The notes beneath the pieces are model-generated. The model was given only the letters and a program-made list of their open reading frames with translations, was not told the DNA's origin and searched no databases. This document shows, one piece after another, positions 43,154-52,348 of a DNA stretch of 64,000 nt. The translations under genes were made by a program, and so were the position numbers. How positions within the stretch are numbered: the first letter of the stretch is position 1; each line of letters opens with the position of its first letter. This DNA is from Sediminispirochaeta smaragdinae DSM 11293 (GTDB taxonomy: Bacteria; Spirochaetota; Spirochaetia; DSM-16054; Sediminispirochaetaceae), in NCBI RefSeq assembly GCF_000143985.1, contig NC_014364.1, positions 806,001-870,000 of the forward strand, written 5' to 3'.

Positions 43154-44110
43154 CTACTTGTTCAGGAAGTCGTCCACATTATCCTTTGTAACAAGTTCAA
43201 AAGGAATCAGCGTTTTCTTCTCATAAGCCTGTCCTGAAGCTATCGCATACGCAACTTCAATGCTCGTTGCCCCCTGAGCTTTTCCATTCTGGAAGACCGT
43301 TGCGTCTAATTCGCCATTTTGTATGCTCAACAAGGCATCCTGAATAGCATCGACACCAATAATAACAATCTCATCTTTTCTTCCGGCATTAATAACGGCA
43401 TTAAGGGCACCCATAGCCATATTATCATTCTCTGCTGCAATGGCACTGATTTCGGGGTATTTCTGCAACCAGTCTTCGGTTATTCTCATAGCTTCATCCC
43501 GCTGCCATTTTGCCGTCAAAGATTCGAGGATGGTTAAATGTGGTTCTTTGTAGACAGTATTTTTTAAACCTTCATCTCGGCCCATCTGAGAAGTGTTACC
43601 TATATCTCCTTCCAGCTGAAGGACATTTCCAGATGCAACGCCCTTTCCTCCCAGCCTTTCTATAATGTAATTTCCCATGATCTCCCCGGCGTCTACATCA
43701 TCGGAACAGACAATTGCAGAGGCCTCATCTGCATTAACCGTTTGTGCATTAACAATGACGAGTGGGATACCGGCTTCCTTGCATTTCGTCACAATCGGAG
43801 CGCAACCATTAGCATCTGTTGTGCTCATGACAATAACATCTACACCCATGGCAATCAGATCGTCAGATTCGTTCAGCTGCTTCTGAACATCTAGTTCTGC
43901 GTCGAACTGAAAATAATTAATAATCTTTCCGCTTGCCTTTAATTCCTTGAGAACATTCTCCTGAGCCTCGTTTAAGATAATCTGATATTGATCAGAACGA
44001 CTTTTCTGCAAGATACCAATTCTGATACCATCGTCTTCCGATTGACCTGCACCGAATACACTCACTGCGATGAGTGATAATGCGGCAGCAAAAAGCATCT
44101 TTCGTCTCAT
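43154..44110 (-). CDS. CUT2 sugar ABC transporter substrate-binding protein
   Basis: A 318-aa RbsB/AlsB-type periplasmic binding protein. The signal peptide ends SVFGAGQSE, the spirochaete-type motif. The ribose-binding fold is recognisable (MSTTDANGCAPIVTKCKEAGIP, AENDNMAMGAL, VGVDAIQDAL-like region). It follows the permease gene by 73 bases. Confidence 0.93.
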   Translation of the reverse strand: MRRKMLFAAALSLIAVSVFGAGQSEDDGIRIGILQKSRSDQYQIILNEAQENVLKELKASGKIINYFQFDAELDVQKQLNESDDLIAMGVDVIVMSTTDANGCAPIVTKCKEAGIPLVIVNAQTVNADEASAIVCSDDVDAGEIMGNYIIERLGGKGVASGNVLQLEGDIGNTSQMGRDEGLKNTVYKEPHLTILESLTAKWQRDEAMRITEDWLQKYPEISAIAAENDNMAMGALNAVINAGRKDEIVIIGVDAIQDALLSIQNGELDATVFQNGKAQGATSIEVAYAIASGQAYEKKTLIPFELVTKDNVDDFLNK

Positions 44111-44183
44111 TACAATCCCCCTAAAATTTCTATTAATAAAATCGCCTATATCTTTTATCCAAGATGCAAGTGCGATTCTATTT

Positions 44184-45152
44184 TCATTTTTTATTGGTCA
44201 GCTTCAAATCCATCATCACCGTCAAAAGAATAATGAAGCCCTTTACTATCTGTTGATAAAAGGACGATACACCCATCAGATTCATGCCATTATTTATTAA
44301 GCCAATAATAAGAACCCCAATAACCGTACCTTCCACACTGCCGATCCCGCCCATGAAACTGACACCACCGATGACGGAAGCCGCTATTGCATCGGTTTCA
44401 TATCCAACGCCCATGGCCGGTTGCCCTGCATTTACACGCGAAGTTAATAACACGCCGGCAATACCGGTACAGATGCCCATTATTGTGTACGTGGCTAATT
44501 TTATGAGCTGAACATTAACACCCGATGCAATGGCAGCATGTTCATTTCCGCCGGTGGCATAGAGGTACCTTCCGTATTTCATACGGCTGAGAAGGAAATA
44601 ACAAATTATTGCAACGGAAGCAAAAACCAAAATTGAATATGGAATTTTTCCAAATAAACGACCTTGACCTATTTGCTTGAATACAGGATCGGTTAATATG
44701 TAGGATTTTCCGTTGCTAATGACATATGCGAGGCCCCTGATAATTAACTGACTAGCTATTGTTACCACAAATGGGAACATGTTGTATTTGGCGATGAAAA
44801 ATCCATTAAAAACACCGACAAGTCCACATGCCATAACGGCAAGTACTACCGCAAGAAAACAATTACCTCCGTGAGTCAGAACTGCACCAACAACCACCGA
44901 AGCCAAGGCGATGATTGATCCTACCGAAATATCGATCCCGGCACAGATAATTACAAAGGTCATGCCAATTGCGATGATGCCGTTTATACTTACTTGATTA
45001 AGAACATTTATAGTATTCTGAACGGTCCTGAAAGTGGGACTGGCAATAAACAAAAACGCTATCATCGAAAACAGAATGATGGAAATCCCGTATAGCCTTG
45101 AATGGCCAAGTCGTTTCATGTTGTCGAGTAACACACTTTTTTTCCCAAGCAT
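44184..45152 (-). CDS. CUT2 sugar ABC transporter permease
   Basis: A 322-aa RbsC/AlsC-type permease with about ten hydrophobic helices and the conserved CAGIDISVGSIIALA and GVSFMGGIGSVEGTVIG regions. TGGAGG precedes the ATG; 3 bases separate it from the ATPase stop codon. Confidence 0.93.
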   Translation of the reverse strand: MLGKKSVLLDNMKRLGHSRLYGISIILFSMIAFLFIASPTFRTVQNTINVLNQVSINGIIAIGMTFVIICAGIDISVGSIIALASVVVGAVLTHGGNCFLAVVLAVMACGLVGVFNGFFIAKYNMFPFVVTIASQLIIRGLAYVISNGKSYILTDPVFKQIGQGRLFGKIPYSILVFASVAIICYFLLSRMKYGRYLYATGGNEHAAIASGVNVQLIKLATYTIMGICTGIAGVLLTSRVNAGQPAMGVGYETDAIAASVIGGVSFMGGIGSVEGTVIGVLIIGLINNGMNLMGVSSFYQQIVKGFIILLTVMMDLKLTNKK

Positions 45153-45155
45153 GTA

Positions 45156-46655
45156 TTAGCCTCCAAATGATTTATCTAAGATATCTTCTTGGGTTACTTT
45201 TCCTTCAACAATATCTTCTCGCTTGAATTCTCCCGTAATCCTCCCTTCATGCATTACCAAGATTCTATTGCTAAGCCACATTACTTCTGACAACTCAGAC
45301 GATATGAGAATTATTGCCATTCCGGCATGCGTGAATTCGGAAATGAGTTTATATATTTCATCTTTTGCACCAACATCTATTCCTCTTGTTGGTTCATCAA
45401 GAATTATTAACTTAGGAGCAATCATTAACCATTTTGCCAGGATGACTTTTTGTTGATTTCCTCCGCTTAGATTTTTCGTTGCAACGCCTACATGAGGCGC
45501 CTTTACCGATAGTTGTCTTGTTTTTTCCTTAACGTCTTTTTGTTCCTTTCTGTGATCTATGTATGGAGAATGTTTGATTCTGAGGCTGGGCAGGCTGGTA
45601 TTCTCAAGAATACTTCGACAAAGGACCAGGCCATACTCACGTCGATCTTCGGTGACCATGGCTATTCCACGTTTTATGGCATCGCTTGTATTCGCTATTT
45701 TTATTTTTTTCCCATACCAGAAAACCTCACCGGAATCTAAGGGATCAAGCCCAAAAATGGATTTCATCGTCTCACTTCTTCCCGCTCCCACAAGACCTGA
45801 AAATCCCAAGATCTCACCTTCTCGGACACGAAAAGAAACGTCGTCAAAAAAGCCCTTGCGCCTTAACCCTTTAACGGATAAAACTTCCGTGCCAAAAGTT
45901 TCACGCCCTATTTTTCCTTTATATTGGACCACACGACCGACCATCATCTGAATGATCTCGTCACGAGTAATGTTCTTCACCGGCCTCGTAGCAATATAGT
46001 GTCCGTCACGAAAAACCGTAAGCCTGTCACAAATTTCATGTATCTCTTCCAGTCGGTGAGAGATATAAATAATGCTAATTCCACGGGATTTCAGATCCCT
46101 GATCGTTTCAAATAACTGTTTCGTTTCTCCCAAATCAAGAGATGAAGTTGGTTCATCCATAATTACTACTTTTGAACTGCATGAAACGGCCTTCGCTATT
46201 TCGATCATTTGCATTTGGGCAATTGTCAGTTCCTTCATTTTTTGTTTGGGCGAAAAGCTAAGATTAAATTTCTTCAAAAGCTCTCTGGTCATACTTTCCT
46301 GGGTGTTCGAATCGGTAAATATCCCATGTTTCATCGGCTCTCTATGAAGAAAAATATTTTCCGCAATGGTCATTTCCATGATTGGATTGAGTTCTTGAGG
46401 AATCATGCTTATTCCGCTGTTGAGTGCTTCGGCCGGAGTCATAAAATGTATCTTTTCGCCGTCAAACCAGATCTCGCCGTCGTCAGGCTTATATATGCCG
46501 ACAATTATTTTCATTAAGGTTGATTTTCCGGCACCATTTTCTCCCACCAAAGCGTGAACTTCGCCAGGCAGTATTTGTAGATCGACTTCACTAAGAGCTA
46601 TTGTTCCGGGGAATCTTTTTGTAATTTTTCTCAACTCCAAGAGGTAATCACTCAT
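45156..46655 (-). CDS. CUT2 sugar ABC transporter ATP-binding protein (two ATPase domains)
   Basis: A 499-aa RbsA/AlsA-type double ATPase. The N-terminal domain has Walker A GENGAGKST and Walker B VVIMDEPTSSLD; the C-terminal domain has a degenerate Walker A (GLVGAGRSE), signature LSGGNQQK and Walker B LIILDEPTRGID, as usual for the CUT2 type. First gene of the operon. Confidence 0.95.
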   Translation of the reverse strand: MSDYLLELRKITKRFPGTIALSEVDLQILPGEVHALVGENGAGKSTLMKIIVGIYKPDDGEIWFDGEKIHFMTPAEALNSGISMIPQELNPIMEMTIAENIFLHREPMKHGIFTDSNTQESMTRELLKKFNLSFSPKQKMKELTIAQMQMIEIAKAVSCSSKVVIMDEPTSSLDLGETKQLFETIRDLKSRGISIIYISHRLEEIHEICDRLTVFRDGHYIATRPVKNITRDEIIQMMVGRVVQYKGKIGRETFGTEVLSVKGLRRKGFFDDVSFRVREGEILGFSGLVGAGRSETMKSIFGLDPLDSGEVFWYGKKIKIANTSDAIKRGIAMVTEDRREYGLVLCRSILENTSLPSLRIKHSPYIDHRKEQKDVKEKTRQLSVKAPHVGVATKNLSGGNQQKVILAKWLMIAPKLIILDEPTRGIDVGAKDEIYKLISEFTHAGMAIILISSELSEVMWLSNRILVMHEGRITGEFKREDIVEGKVTQEDILDKSFGG

Positions 46656-46704
46656 TTTCAGTCCTAATCGAAAAATTATTTTGGTTTATCTGCTAAGTTA
46701 GGTC

Positions 46705-46733
46705 ATAATAACGCCGTATATTACAGATGTCAA
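46705..46733 (-). promoter_or_regulatory. Promoter of the CUT2/epimerase/kinase operon
   Basis: On the minus strand TTGACA (46728-46733), 17 bases, TATTAT (46705-46710). Near-consensus; 50 bases before the ATPase start. Confidence 0.8.
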
Positions 46734-46765
46734 TAATTTTTACATTTATTTTTATCGACTTCGAT

Positions 46766-46784
46766 ATATTATTGGCATATTATT
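46766..46784. promoter_or_regulatory. Direct-repeat candidate operator between divergent promoters
   Basis: ATATTATT occurs twice in the same orientation with GGC between (period 11 bases, one helical turn). It lies between the -35 boxes of the two divergent promoters. DeoR-family regulators often bind direct repeats, so the adjacent DeoR protein is the candidate binder. Confidence 0.5.
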
Positions 46785-46791
46785 AATCAAC

Positions 46792-46821
46792 TTGACAGTA
46801 ATTTGAAATCTTCACTACACT
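46792..46821 (+). promoter_or_regulatory. Promoter of the DeoR-family gene
   Basis: TTGACA (46792-46797), 18 bases, TACACT (46816-46821). The predicted start of transcription, near 46828, practically coincides with the ATG at 46830, so the mRNA would be leaderless. Confidence 0.65.
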
Positions 46822-46829
46822 TATGCTAT

Positions 46830-47627
46830 ATGAAAGCAAAGTCAAAGACAGATATCAGAAGGCAAAAGATCAGGCAGATGCTCATTTCCAACAACGTTGT
46901 ATCGATAAACGAATTCTGCCAGTTACTCAAATGCAGTGAATCGACTATCAGAAATGATCTTAAATACTTAGATGCGAAGGGACTGATTACCAGAACATAC
47001 GGCGGTGCCGTTTTAAATGGCAACACCAGGTACAATGTGGCAATGAATACGCGTTACGGCATGAACGTAGCTGCAAAAGAGGAGATTGCCGACTATATCG
47101 TGCATAATGTTCTTGTTGATGATTCGATCATCACCCTTGACAGCGGGACAACGATGGTCGGAATCGCAAAAAAGATTCTTGAAGCTTCGCTTAAACTAAC
47201 GGTGATAACCACCTCGCTTGCCATTGCTGAAGTATTGAACAGAACCGCAAACATAGATCTCTATCTTACGGGTGGAAGACTCAATCACATAAAAGAGGCC
47301 TTTATCGATCAGAGTGCTATTGAGTTTGTCTCTTCAATGTGTTCGGATTTGTATCTTTTTTCTTGTGATGGTGTAGATATCGAGAAAGGATTTACCATTG
47401 GAGACCCCGAAGAAGTTGCAATCAAGAAAGCAATGTCACAATTTTCGAAAAGAACCATCTGTGCCGTTGACAGCTCAAAGATAGATCAAATTAAATTAAA
47501 GAAAATTTTTGATATCAATGATATCGAAATGATAATAACCGATACTGCAGTGAGTGAAAAGAAAATCGAAAAATTGAGATCGGCGGGGGCAGATATCATC
47601 AAGGCGACAAAAAAAACGCAAGCATAA
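46830..47627 (+). CDS. DeoR-family transcriptional regulator
   Basis: A 265-aa regulator with an N-terminal HTH (ISINEFCQLLKCSESTIRNDLKYL, then TRTYGGAV) and a C-terminal sugar-phosphate sensor domain (LDSGTTMVGIA, TGGRLN, CDGVD). The ATG at 46830 has no Shine-Dalgarno and lies at the predicted transcription start; an upstream TTG at 46803 would fall inside the promoter. It is divergent from the CUT2 operon and probably controls it, with a phosphorylated sugar as inducer. Confidence 0.9.
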   Translation: MKAKSKTDIRRQKIRQMLISNNVVSINEFCQLLKCSESTIRNDLKYLDAKGLITRTYGGAVLNGNTRYNVAMNTRYGMNVAAKEEIADYIVHNVLVDDSIITLDSGTTMVGIAKKILEASLKLTVITTSLAIAEVLNRTANIDLYLTGGRLNHIKEAFIDQSAIEFVSSMCSDLYLFSCDGVDIEKGFTIGDPEEVAIKKAMSQFSKRTICAVDSSKIDQIKLKKIFDINDIEMIITDTAVSEKKIEKLRSAGADIIKATKKTQA

Positions 47628-47801
47628 TGTTAGATAAGGACGTGCTGAAAATGGGCAGGAATTAGCAGAAAAGAATTTAGGGTTAACTTTTTCCACGTAC
47701 ATATAAAGGGTATACTAATTTGTTACAAAATATACCACATTGAGTATGCTTGCCTGACAGAGCCAGAAGGTGGCACATAGATTGTGAATACGTATGATAA
47801 C

Positions 47802-47839
47802 AAAAAAAAGCATCAGGGAATCAATAAGATTCCTGATGC
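47802..47839 (-). terminator. Rho-independent terminator of the KARI/TctABC/dehydratase operon
   Basis: Read on the minus strand, GCATCAGGAATC pairs with GATTCCCTGATGC (one bulged base, 5-base loop) and runs straight into TTTTTTTT. It lies 74 bases after the dehydratase stop codon. The rest of the 285-bp gap to 47628 holds nothing recognisable. Confidence 0.9.
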
Positions 47840-47912
47840 TGAAGATTCGCAAACCTTCCACGGTAATAAAAAGATACATGTTTTCAGAATTGCATCTTCA
47901 CTTACTTTACTG

Positions 47913-49103
47913 CTATGTTATTATCATTTTCTCTGACGCCTTTATTGTTTCTTCTGTAAGTTCCTGACCTATCCCAGGTAAACAAGGTGTTTCATAATAA
48001 CCATCTTTCGGCTGATAATCATATTTGCAGCTATTAATATTATGTGGTAAAAGTGCTCCGGAATGATGCTCATGAATAACAAAATTAGGTATTACGGCTT
48101 CCAGTTGCAATGCTGCTGCTTTTGCGATTGGGCCACCGCAAATATGAACCTGAACTCCTATGTCATATACATTGGCCATATCACAAATCTTCTTACCTTC
48201 AGTAATCCCTCCGACTAATCCAAGGTCCGGCTGGATAATGGAAAGAGATCTTTTTTCAAAGAATGGTCTGTAGCCCCATCTACTATATATTCTTTCCCCG
48301 CTTGCAAGAGGAATCTTCACATTATTTGCTATCTCTTTCATGAGATCAGCATTCAAAGGCATTGTGGGTTCTTCATAATAAAAGCAGTTAAACTGCTCCA
48401 ATTCCCTACCCAGCTGGATTGCGGAATTTGTATCTGTAAGTGAATGGAGCTCTATTATCAGATCCATATTCTTACCACCTGCTTCTCTCATTGCTCTTAC
48501 TCTGTCGACCGCAGTAGAAATTTGCTTGTTTTCCAGAAGGCCGGTTGTTTTCCATTTCATCCAGTTGCCATCCAGGTCAAAACCAATCGGATCGACCTTG
48601 ACACAATCATATCCGTCATCCAGAGCTTTTTGCGTTGCCCAGGCATAATCATCCGGAGTAATCATCGCCTTGCTTTCCGTGCCCCATCCGAATTGCAGCT
48701 GACTTGCATAGGCTCTTAACTTTGTATTTGTTTTACCTCCCAGCAGTTGATAGACCGGAACGTTCAAGGCCTTTCCCCTTATGTCCCATAGAGCAATATC
48801 GATTCCACTAATACCGCCAAACACAACAGTACCGCCGCCCATTCCCCAGAAAGTGCTTCTAAATATTTTTGACCATATTTCTTCATTATTCATTGGGTCC
48901 ATTCCAATGATAACCTTAGCGAAATCAGCTGCCATGCCAAATCCGGCATCCCCTGCATTTCCATATGCTAGACCGATTTCCCCGAAACCGGTTATTCCTT
49001 CATCGGTATGTACCATGACAACAATAGGATTCCATGGCACGCCTTCAACCCTTTTGCTAACGCCAGTATTTACTTTTACAACCTCAATGCTTGTAATTTT
49101 CAC
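47913..49103 (-). CDS. Enolase-superfamily acid-sugar dehydratase (galactonate dehydratase-like)
   Basis: A 396-aa mandelate racemase/muconate lactonising enzyme-type protein. Metal ligands appear as Glu in IELHS, Glu in YYEEP and Glu in ASGER; the ELHS histidine and the VHICGGPIAKAA histidine correspond to the acid/base residues of D-galactonate dehydratase (DFHGR and PHCPLGPIA), with Glu instead of Asp as first metal ligand. It starts at a GTG overlapping the upstream stop codon (GTGA), with AAGGAG 9 bases before. Expected reaction: loss of water from an aldonic acid to give a 2-keto-3-deoxy acid. Last gene of the operon. Confidence 0.88.
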   Translation of the reverse strand: MKITSIEVVKVNTGVSKRVEGVPWNPIVVMVHTDEGITGFGEIGLAYGNAGDAGFGMAADFAKVIIGMDPMNNEEIWSKIFRSTFWGMGGGTVVFGGISGIDIALWDIRGKALNVPVYQLLGGKTNTKLRAYASQLQFGWGTESKAMITPDDYAWATQKALDDGYDCVKVDPIGFDLDGNWMKWKTTGLLENKQISTAVDRVRAMREAGGKNMDLIIELHSLTDTNSAIQLGRELEQFNCFYYEEPTMPLNADLMKEIANNVKIPLASGERIYSRWGYRPFFEKRSLSIIQPDLGLVGGITEGKKICDMANVYDIGVQVHICGGPIAKAAALQLEAVIPNFVIHEHHSGALLPHNINSCKYDYQPKDGYYETPCLPGIGQELTEETIKASEKMIIT

Positions 49104-50227
49104 TCGAAGACTCTCCTTAAAAAATCATTTAATAAAAAAGTCAAACGCTCAACATCAATATCTCCAGGGATCAGATGGGCATATTCAAGAGCACATGCTT
49201 TTTCGGCTATGTCCCTCATTTCGGCAGGCGATATATGTATGTCAGGAATACTTGATAACAGATTCATCCTGTTAATCATGTTCTCAACTTCGGCAATAAG
49301 ATCTTTTGTTGATGGATAACTACAAAAACAAGCCAATTCCGTCAAACAATCAGGTTCGTTCGAAACTGCATATCTCATTACCGGTACCAGACTTAATGCA
49401 CAAGCTATCCCATGTGGGACATGAAAATAATCGGCAAAAGGAAAACTAAGCGCATGTATAAGAGTAGTCCGGACCTGGCCAAACGCCCAGCCCCCAAGCA
49501 TGGATGCATTGCTCAATGAAGAGCGCGCGGTCTTGTTTTGAGGGTCTTCATAGCAACTATAAAGATTTTTTAGGACATCCCGGCAGGCATACATTGCAGC
49601 ACCTCGACATAGCGAATTGGAACTGGTATTCCAGTATGCTTCAAGAGCATGGGTAAAAGCGTCAATACCTGTTGCCGCCGTTACCGAAGAAGGAACAGAA
49701 TACGTAAGTTCAGGATCTACAATGGCAGTATCACAGTAAAAGTAAGGGGTCCGGTATCCTGTTTTTCTGTTTTTTTCTGTATCGGTATAAACACCGACGC
49801 ATGTACACTCGCTTCCCGTGCCAGCCGTAGTAGGAATAAGAATAAGTTTTTTTCGTCCTTTTACGACCTGCTTTCCATATAGATAATCTTCAAAACTCCC
49901 ATCAGCAGATGAAATACAAGCTACAGCCTTGGCGGTATCCAGAGAACTGCCTCCGCCAAGACCAATACACAAATCGATTTTATTTTCTTTAGCTATTCTC
50001 AAAGCCTTGTTCACAGTATGAACCGAAGGATTCGGCTCAACATCAGAGAAAACAGAGATATCACTATTTTTCAAATTATCCGCTATTTTTTTTCGTAGCC
50101 CCATCTGTTCAATAACCGGATCACAGATAAAAAGAATCCTATCTTTCGGAGAGCAAAATTGATCAATACGTTTTACCATGCCTTCACCGAATTGGATGTT
50201 AACGGGCATATATATAGAATATTCCAC
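49100..50227 (-). CDS. Iron-containing (group III) alcohol dehydrogenase
   Basis: A 375-aa NAD(P)- and metal-dependent alcohol dehydrogenase. The nucleotide loop is GLGGGSSLDTAKA; the metal ligands are Asp and His in GIDAFTHALE, His in IHALSFPF and His in VPHGIACA. The start is a GTG with CAGGAG upstream. In this operon it could reduce an aldehyde or 2-keto intermediate, or oxidise an imported hydroxy acid. Confidence 0.92.
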   Translation of the reverse strand: MEYSIYMPVNIQFGEGMVKRIDQFCSPKDRILFICDPVIEQMGLRKKIADNLKNSDISVFSDVEPNPSVHTVNKALRIAKENKIDLCIGLGGGSSLDTAKAVACISSADGSFEDYLYGKQVVKGRKKLILIPTTAGTGSECTCVGVYTDTEKNRKTGYRTPYFYCDTAIVDPELTYSVPSSVTAATGIDAFTHALEAYWNTSSNSLCRGAAMYACRDVLKNLYSCYEDPQNKTARSSLSNASMLGGWAFGQVRTTLIHALSFPFADYFHVPHGIACALSLVPVMRYAVSNEPDCLTELACFCSYPSTKDLIAEVENMINRMNLLSSIPDIHISPAEMRDIAEKACALEYAHLIPGDIDVERLTFLLNDFLRRVFE

Positions 50228-50288
50228 AGTGGGTCTCCTGTAATCTTTTTAATTCTTGAGGAAGATAATCAAATGTTTTTGTCAACTT

Positions 50289-51782
50289 TTACTTTTTTAC
50301 GTTCTTCTCACAAAAATTCGTATTCTTTGTTTTCCTCAGACCTATCATTAAAAGAATACAGAGTCCATAGAAAAACAAAGCAACAGGACTTTGAAAAAAC
50401 GGAATGATACTGCCTTCGGTTAGTATCATTGCCCGTCTTAAATTTTGCTCAAACATAGGCGCTAAGACAAGAGCCAGAACCATAGGCGCAATAGGTACCT
50501 TCACACTTTTCATCAAGAAAGCAAAGATTCCCAGGACTATTGCTATTTTGATATCAAAGATGCTGTTGTTTATTGCGTAACAACCTATGAGCGAAAGGAT
50601 CATTACAATAGTAGCCAGGAGGTGTTTAGGTATATGCAATACCTTTGCAAAAAATCTCACGCCTATCAGCCCGAGAAGAACCATAACGATGTTCGAAAAA
50701 AAGAAAGCAATGAATATCATGTACGCAGTATCAGCATGCTTAAGGAAAAAATTAGGCCCCGGGGTCAATCCTTGTATTATCAAGCCTCCGAGTAATACGG
50801 CGGTAACAGGGTCTCCCGGAATTCCTAACGACAGCAAAGGTATCATGGCACCACCTGGGACTGCATTATTTGCTGACTCACTGGCAATGATTCCTTCCGC
50901 ACATCCGGTGCCGAATTTGTCCTGATTTTTTGAAGCACGCTTTGCCTCTCCATACGAAATCCATCCTCCGGTAGAGCTTCCTACCGCAGGTACGGCACCT
51001 ATAAATGTTCCGATAAGAGAACCTTTTATGAGTGTTTTTATATTGCGGAGAAACACTTCAGGTTTTGCATATGTAACCTTTTTTATTGGTTTTATATCAT
51101 CTGTTGATGTCTGTATATTTGTTATCATGACAAAAACTTCTGATATGGCAAAAAGACCGATAACGGCAGGTATTAACGAGATCCCCTGAAAAAGATGGTA
51201 ATTTCCGAAGTCAAATCTTGGCAGTCCAAGAATCGGATCCATACCGATAAAGGAGAGGACGAATCCCATCAATGCCGCAATTATACTCTTAAATATGGAG
51301 TCGCTTGACAAAAAGCCAATAAGAACAACCCCGATAAGTATAAGTGAAAAATACTCTATAGGGCCGAATGCAAGTGCTATTTTGCCCAGTATTGGGGATA
51401 AAAAAGTCAGAACAATAACACTTACGATTCCGCCGAAACCCGAGGCTATTACAGCAATTGATAATGCCTTGCCAGGCTCTCCTCGCTTGGCCATTGGATA
51501 TCCGTCAAGGGTTGTTGCTGCGGATGCCGGAGTGCCTGGTGTATTTATCAGAATTGCCGTTATGGAGCCTCCATAGATCCCCCCACAATACACAGCAATA
51601 AGCATAGGCAGCCCATAGTGTGCCGGCATGAAGAATGTAAGGGGCATCAGCAATGCTACACCCATCACTGCGGTAAGCCCCGGAAGTGCTCCGAAAACGA
51701 TACCTACAAAGGTACCGAAGAAAATAAATGCGAAGGTTTTTATATTAAAAACTAATAACAATGCTTGTAAGAAATCACTCAT
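50289..51782 (-). CDS. tctA: Tripartite tricarboxylate transporter large permease TctA
   Basis: A 497-aa membrane protein with about twelve helices and the two conserved regions GALPGLTAVMGVALLMPLTF (near residue 30) and GIPGDPVTAVLLGG, plus the GTPASAATTLDGYPM segment. It is the main transport subunit and is encoded after tctC and tctB. A second, partial TctA starts the window; the two share the EAKR...ESANNA/EAANNA region. Confidence 0.96.
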   Translation of the reverse strand: MSDFLQALLLVFNIKTFAFIFFGTFVGIVFGALPGLTAVMGVALLMPLTFFMPAHYGLPMLIAVYCGGIYGGSITAILINTPGTPASAATTLDGYPMAKRGEPGKALSIAVIASGFGGIVSVIVLTFLSPILGKIALAFGPIEYFSLILIGVVLIGFLSSDSIFKSIIAALMGFVLSFIGMDPILGLPRFDFGNYHLFQGISLIPAVIGLFAISEVFVMITNIQTSTDDIKPIKKVTYAKPEVFLRNIKTLIKGSLIGTFIGAVPAVGSSTGGWISYGEAKRASKNQDKFGTGCAEGIIASESANNAVPGGAMIPLLSLGIPGDPVTAVLLGGLIIQGLTPGPNFFLKHADTAYMIFIAFFFSNIVMVLLGLIGVRFFAKVLHIPKHLLATIVMILSLIGCYAINNSIFDIKIAIVLGIFAFLMKSVKVPIAPMVLALVLAPMFEQNLRRAMILTEGSIIPFFQSPVALFFYGLCILLMIGLRKTKNTNFCEKNVKK

Positions 51783-51800
51783 TTTATCAACCTCCTTATC

Positions 51801-52274
51801 TCATGGCAGAGGTATTTTAAATAGATACCCGAAGACAGCATAACAAAAGAGTGTTATCAGTAATGAAGTGATGACACTCTTATGCCATCTAGAATTTGAT
51901 AGTATTCTAAGCAGTAAAAAAGTAAAAACAGATACGGAAATTAAAAATCCAGCTGGTTTTAGTATAAAAGGAAATACTATCAGAATGACTATAGTTAAAA
52001 GCAGCTTTTTATTTCTATCTATTGTTTCAAGGACGGATATAGAATTATTGCTTTTTTCTATTCTTCTCGTTCTTGCTTTAATAATATTTGTCGTTATTAA
52101 AAGGATACTATCCAGAATCAGGAGTATCGATATAATGATCGGAAGGAATTTTATTCCGGGGTCAGTTCCTGCCACTACGCCATTGTAGTTTTCCAATAGT
52201 AAAGACTGTATGAGAAGGAAAATTCCCAGGGAAAAAAAACCTATCCCGGTTACCAGATCTTTCTTATCTTCCAC
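51801..52274 (-). CDS. tctB: Tripartite tricarboxylate transporter small permease TctB
   Basis: A 157-aa protein with four predicted transmembrane helices, the size and layout of TctB. It lies between tctC and tctA, 18 bases before the latter. Sequence conservation in this family is low, so the call rests mainly on topology and position. Confidence 0.9.
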   Translation of the reverse strand: MEDKKDLVTGIGFFSLGIFLLIQSLLLENYNGVVAGTDPGIKFLPIIISILLILDSILLITTNIIKARTRRIEKSNNSISVLETIDRNKKLLLTIVILIVFPFILKPAGFLISVSVFTFLLLRILSNSRWHKSVITSLLITLFCYAVFGYLFKIPLP

Positions 52275-52302
52275 AATAACATCCTTATTGGTTTATATTA
52301 TG

Positions 52303-52336
52303 ACGGTTGTTGTCATGTTATCCAGACAACAACCGT
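52303..52336 (-). promoter_or_regulatory. Intercistronic stem-loop behind the TctC gene
   Basis: A perfect 12-bp stem ACGGTTGTTGTC / GACAACAACCGT with a 10-base loop starts 12 bases after the tctC stop codon. No T-run follows on the minus strand. Confidence 0.8.
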
Positions 52337-52348
52337 ACTCAGCTTGGT

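Noticed and set aside
40009-46655. Naming the operon alsBACEK outright
   Set aside because: Only the gene types match; no isomerase is present and the sugar is not shown by the sequence.
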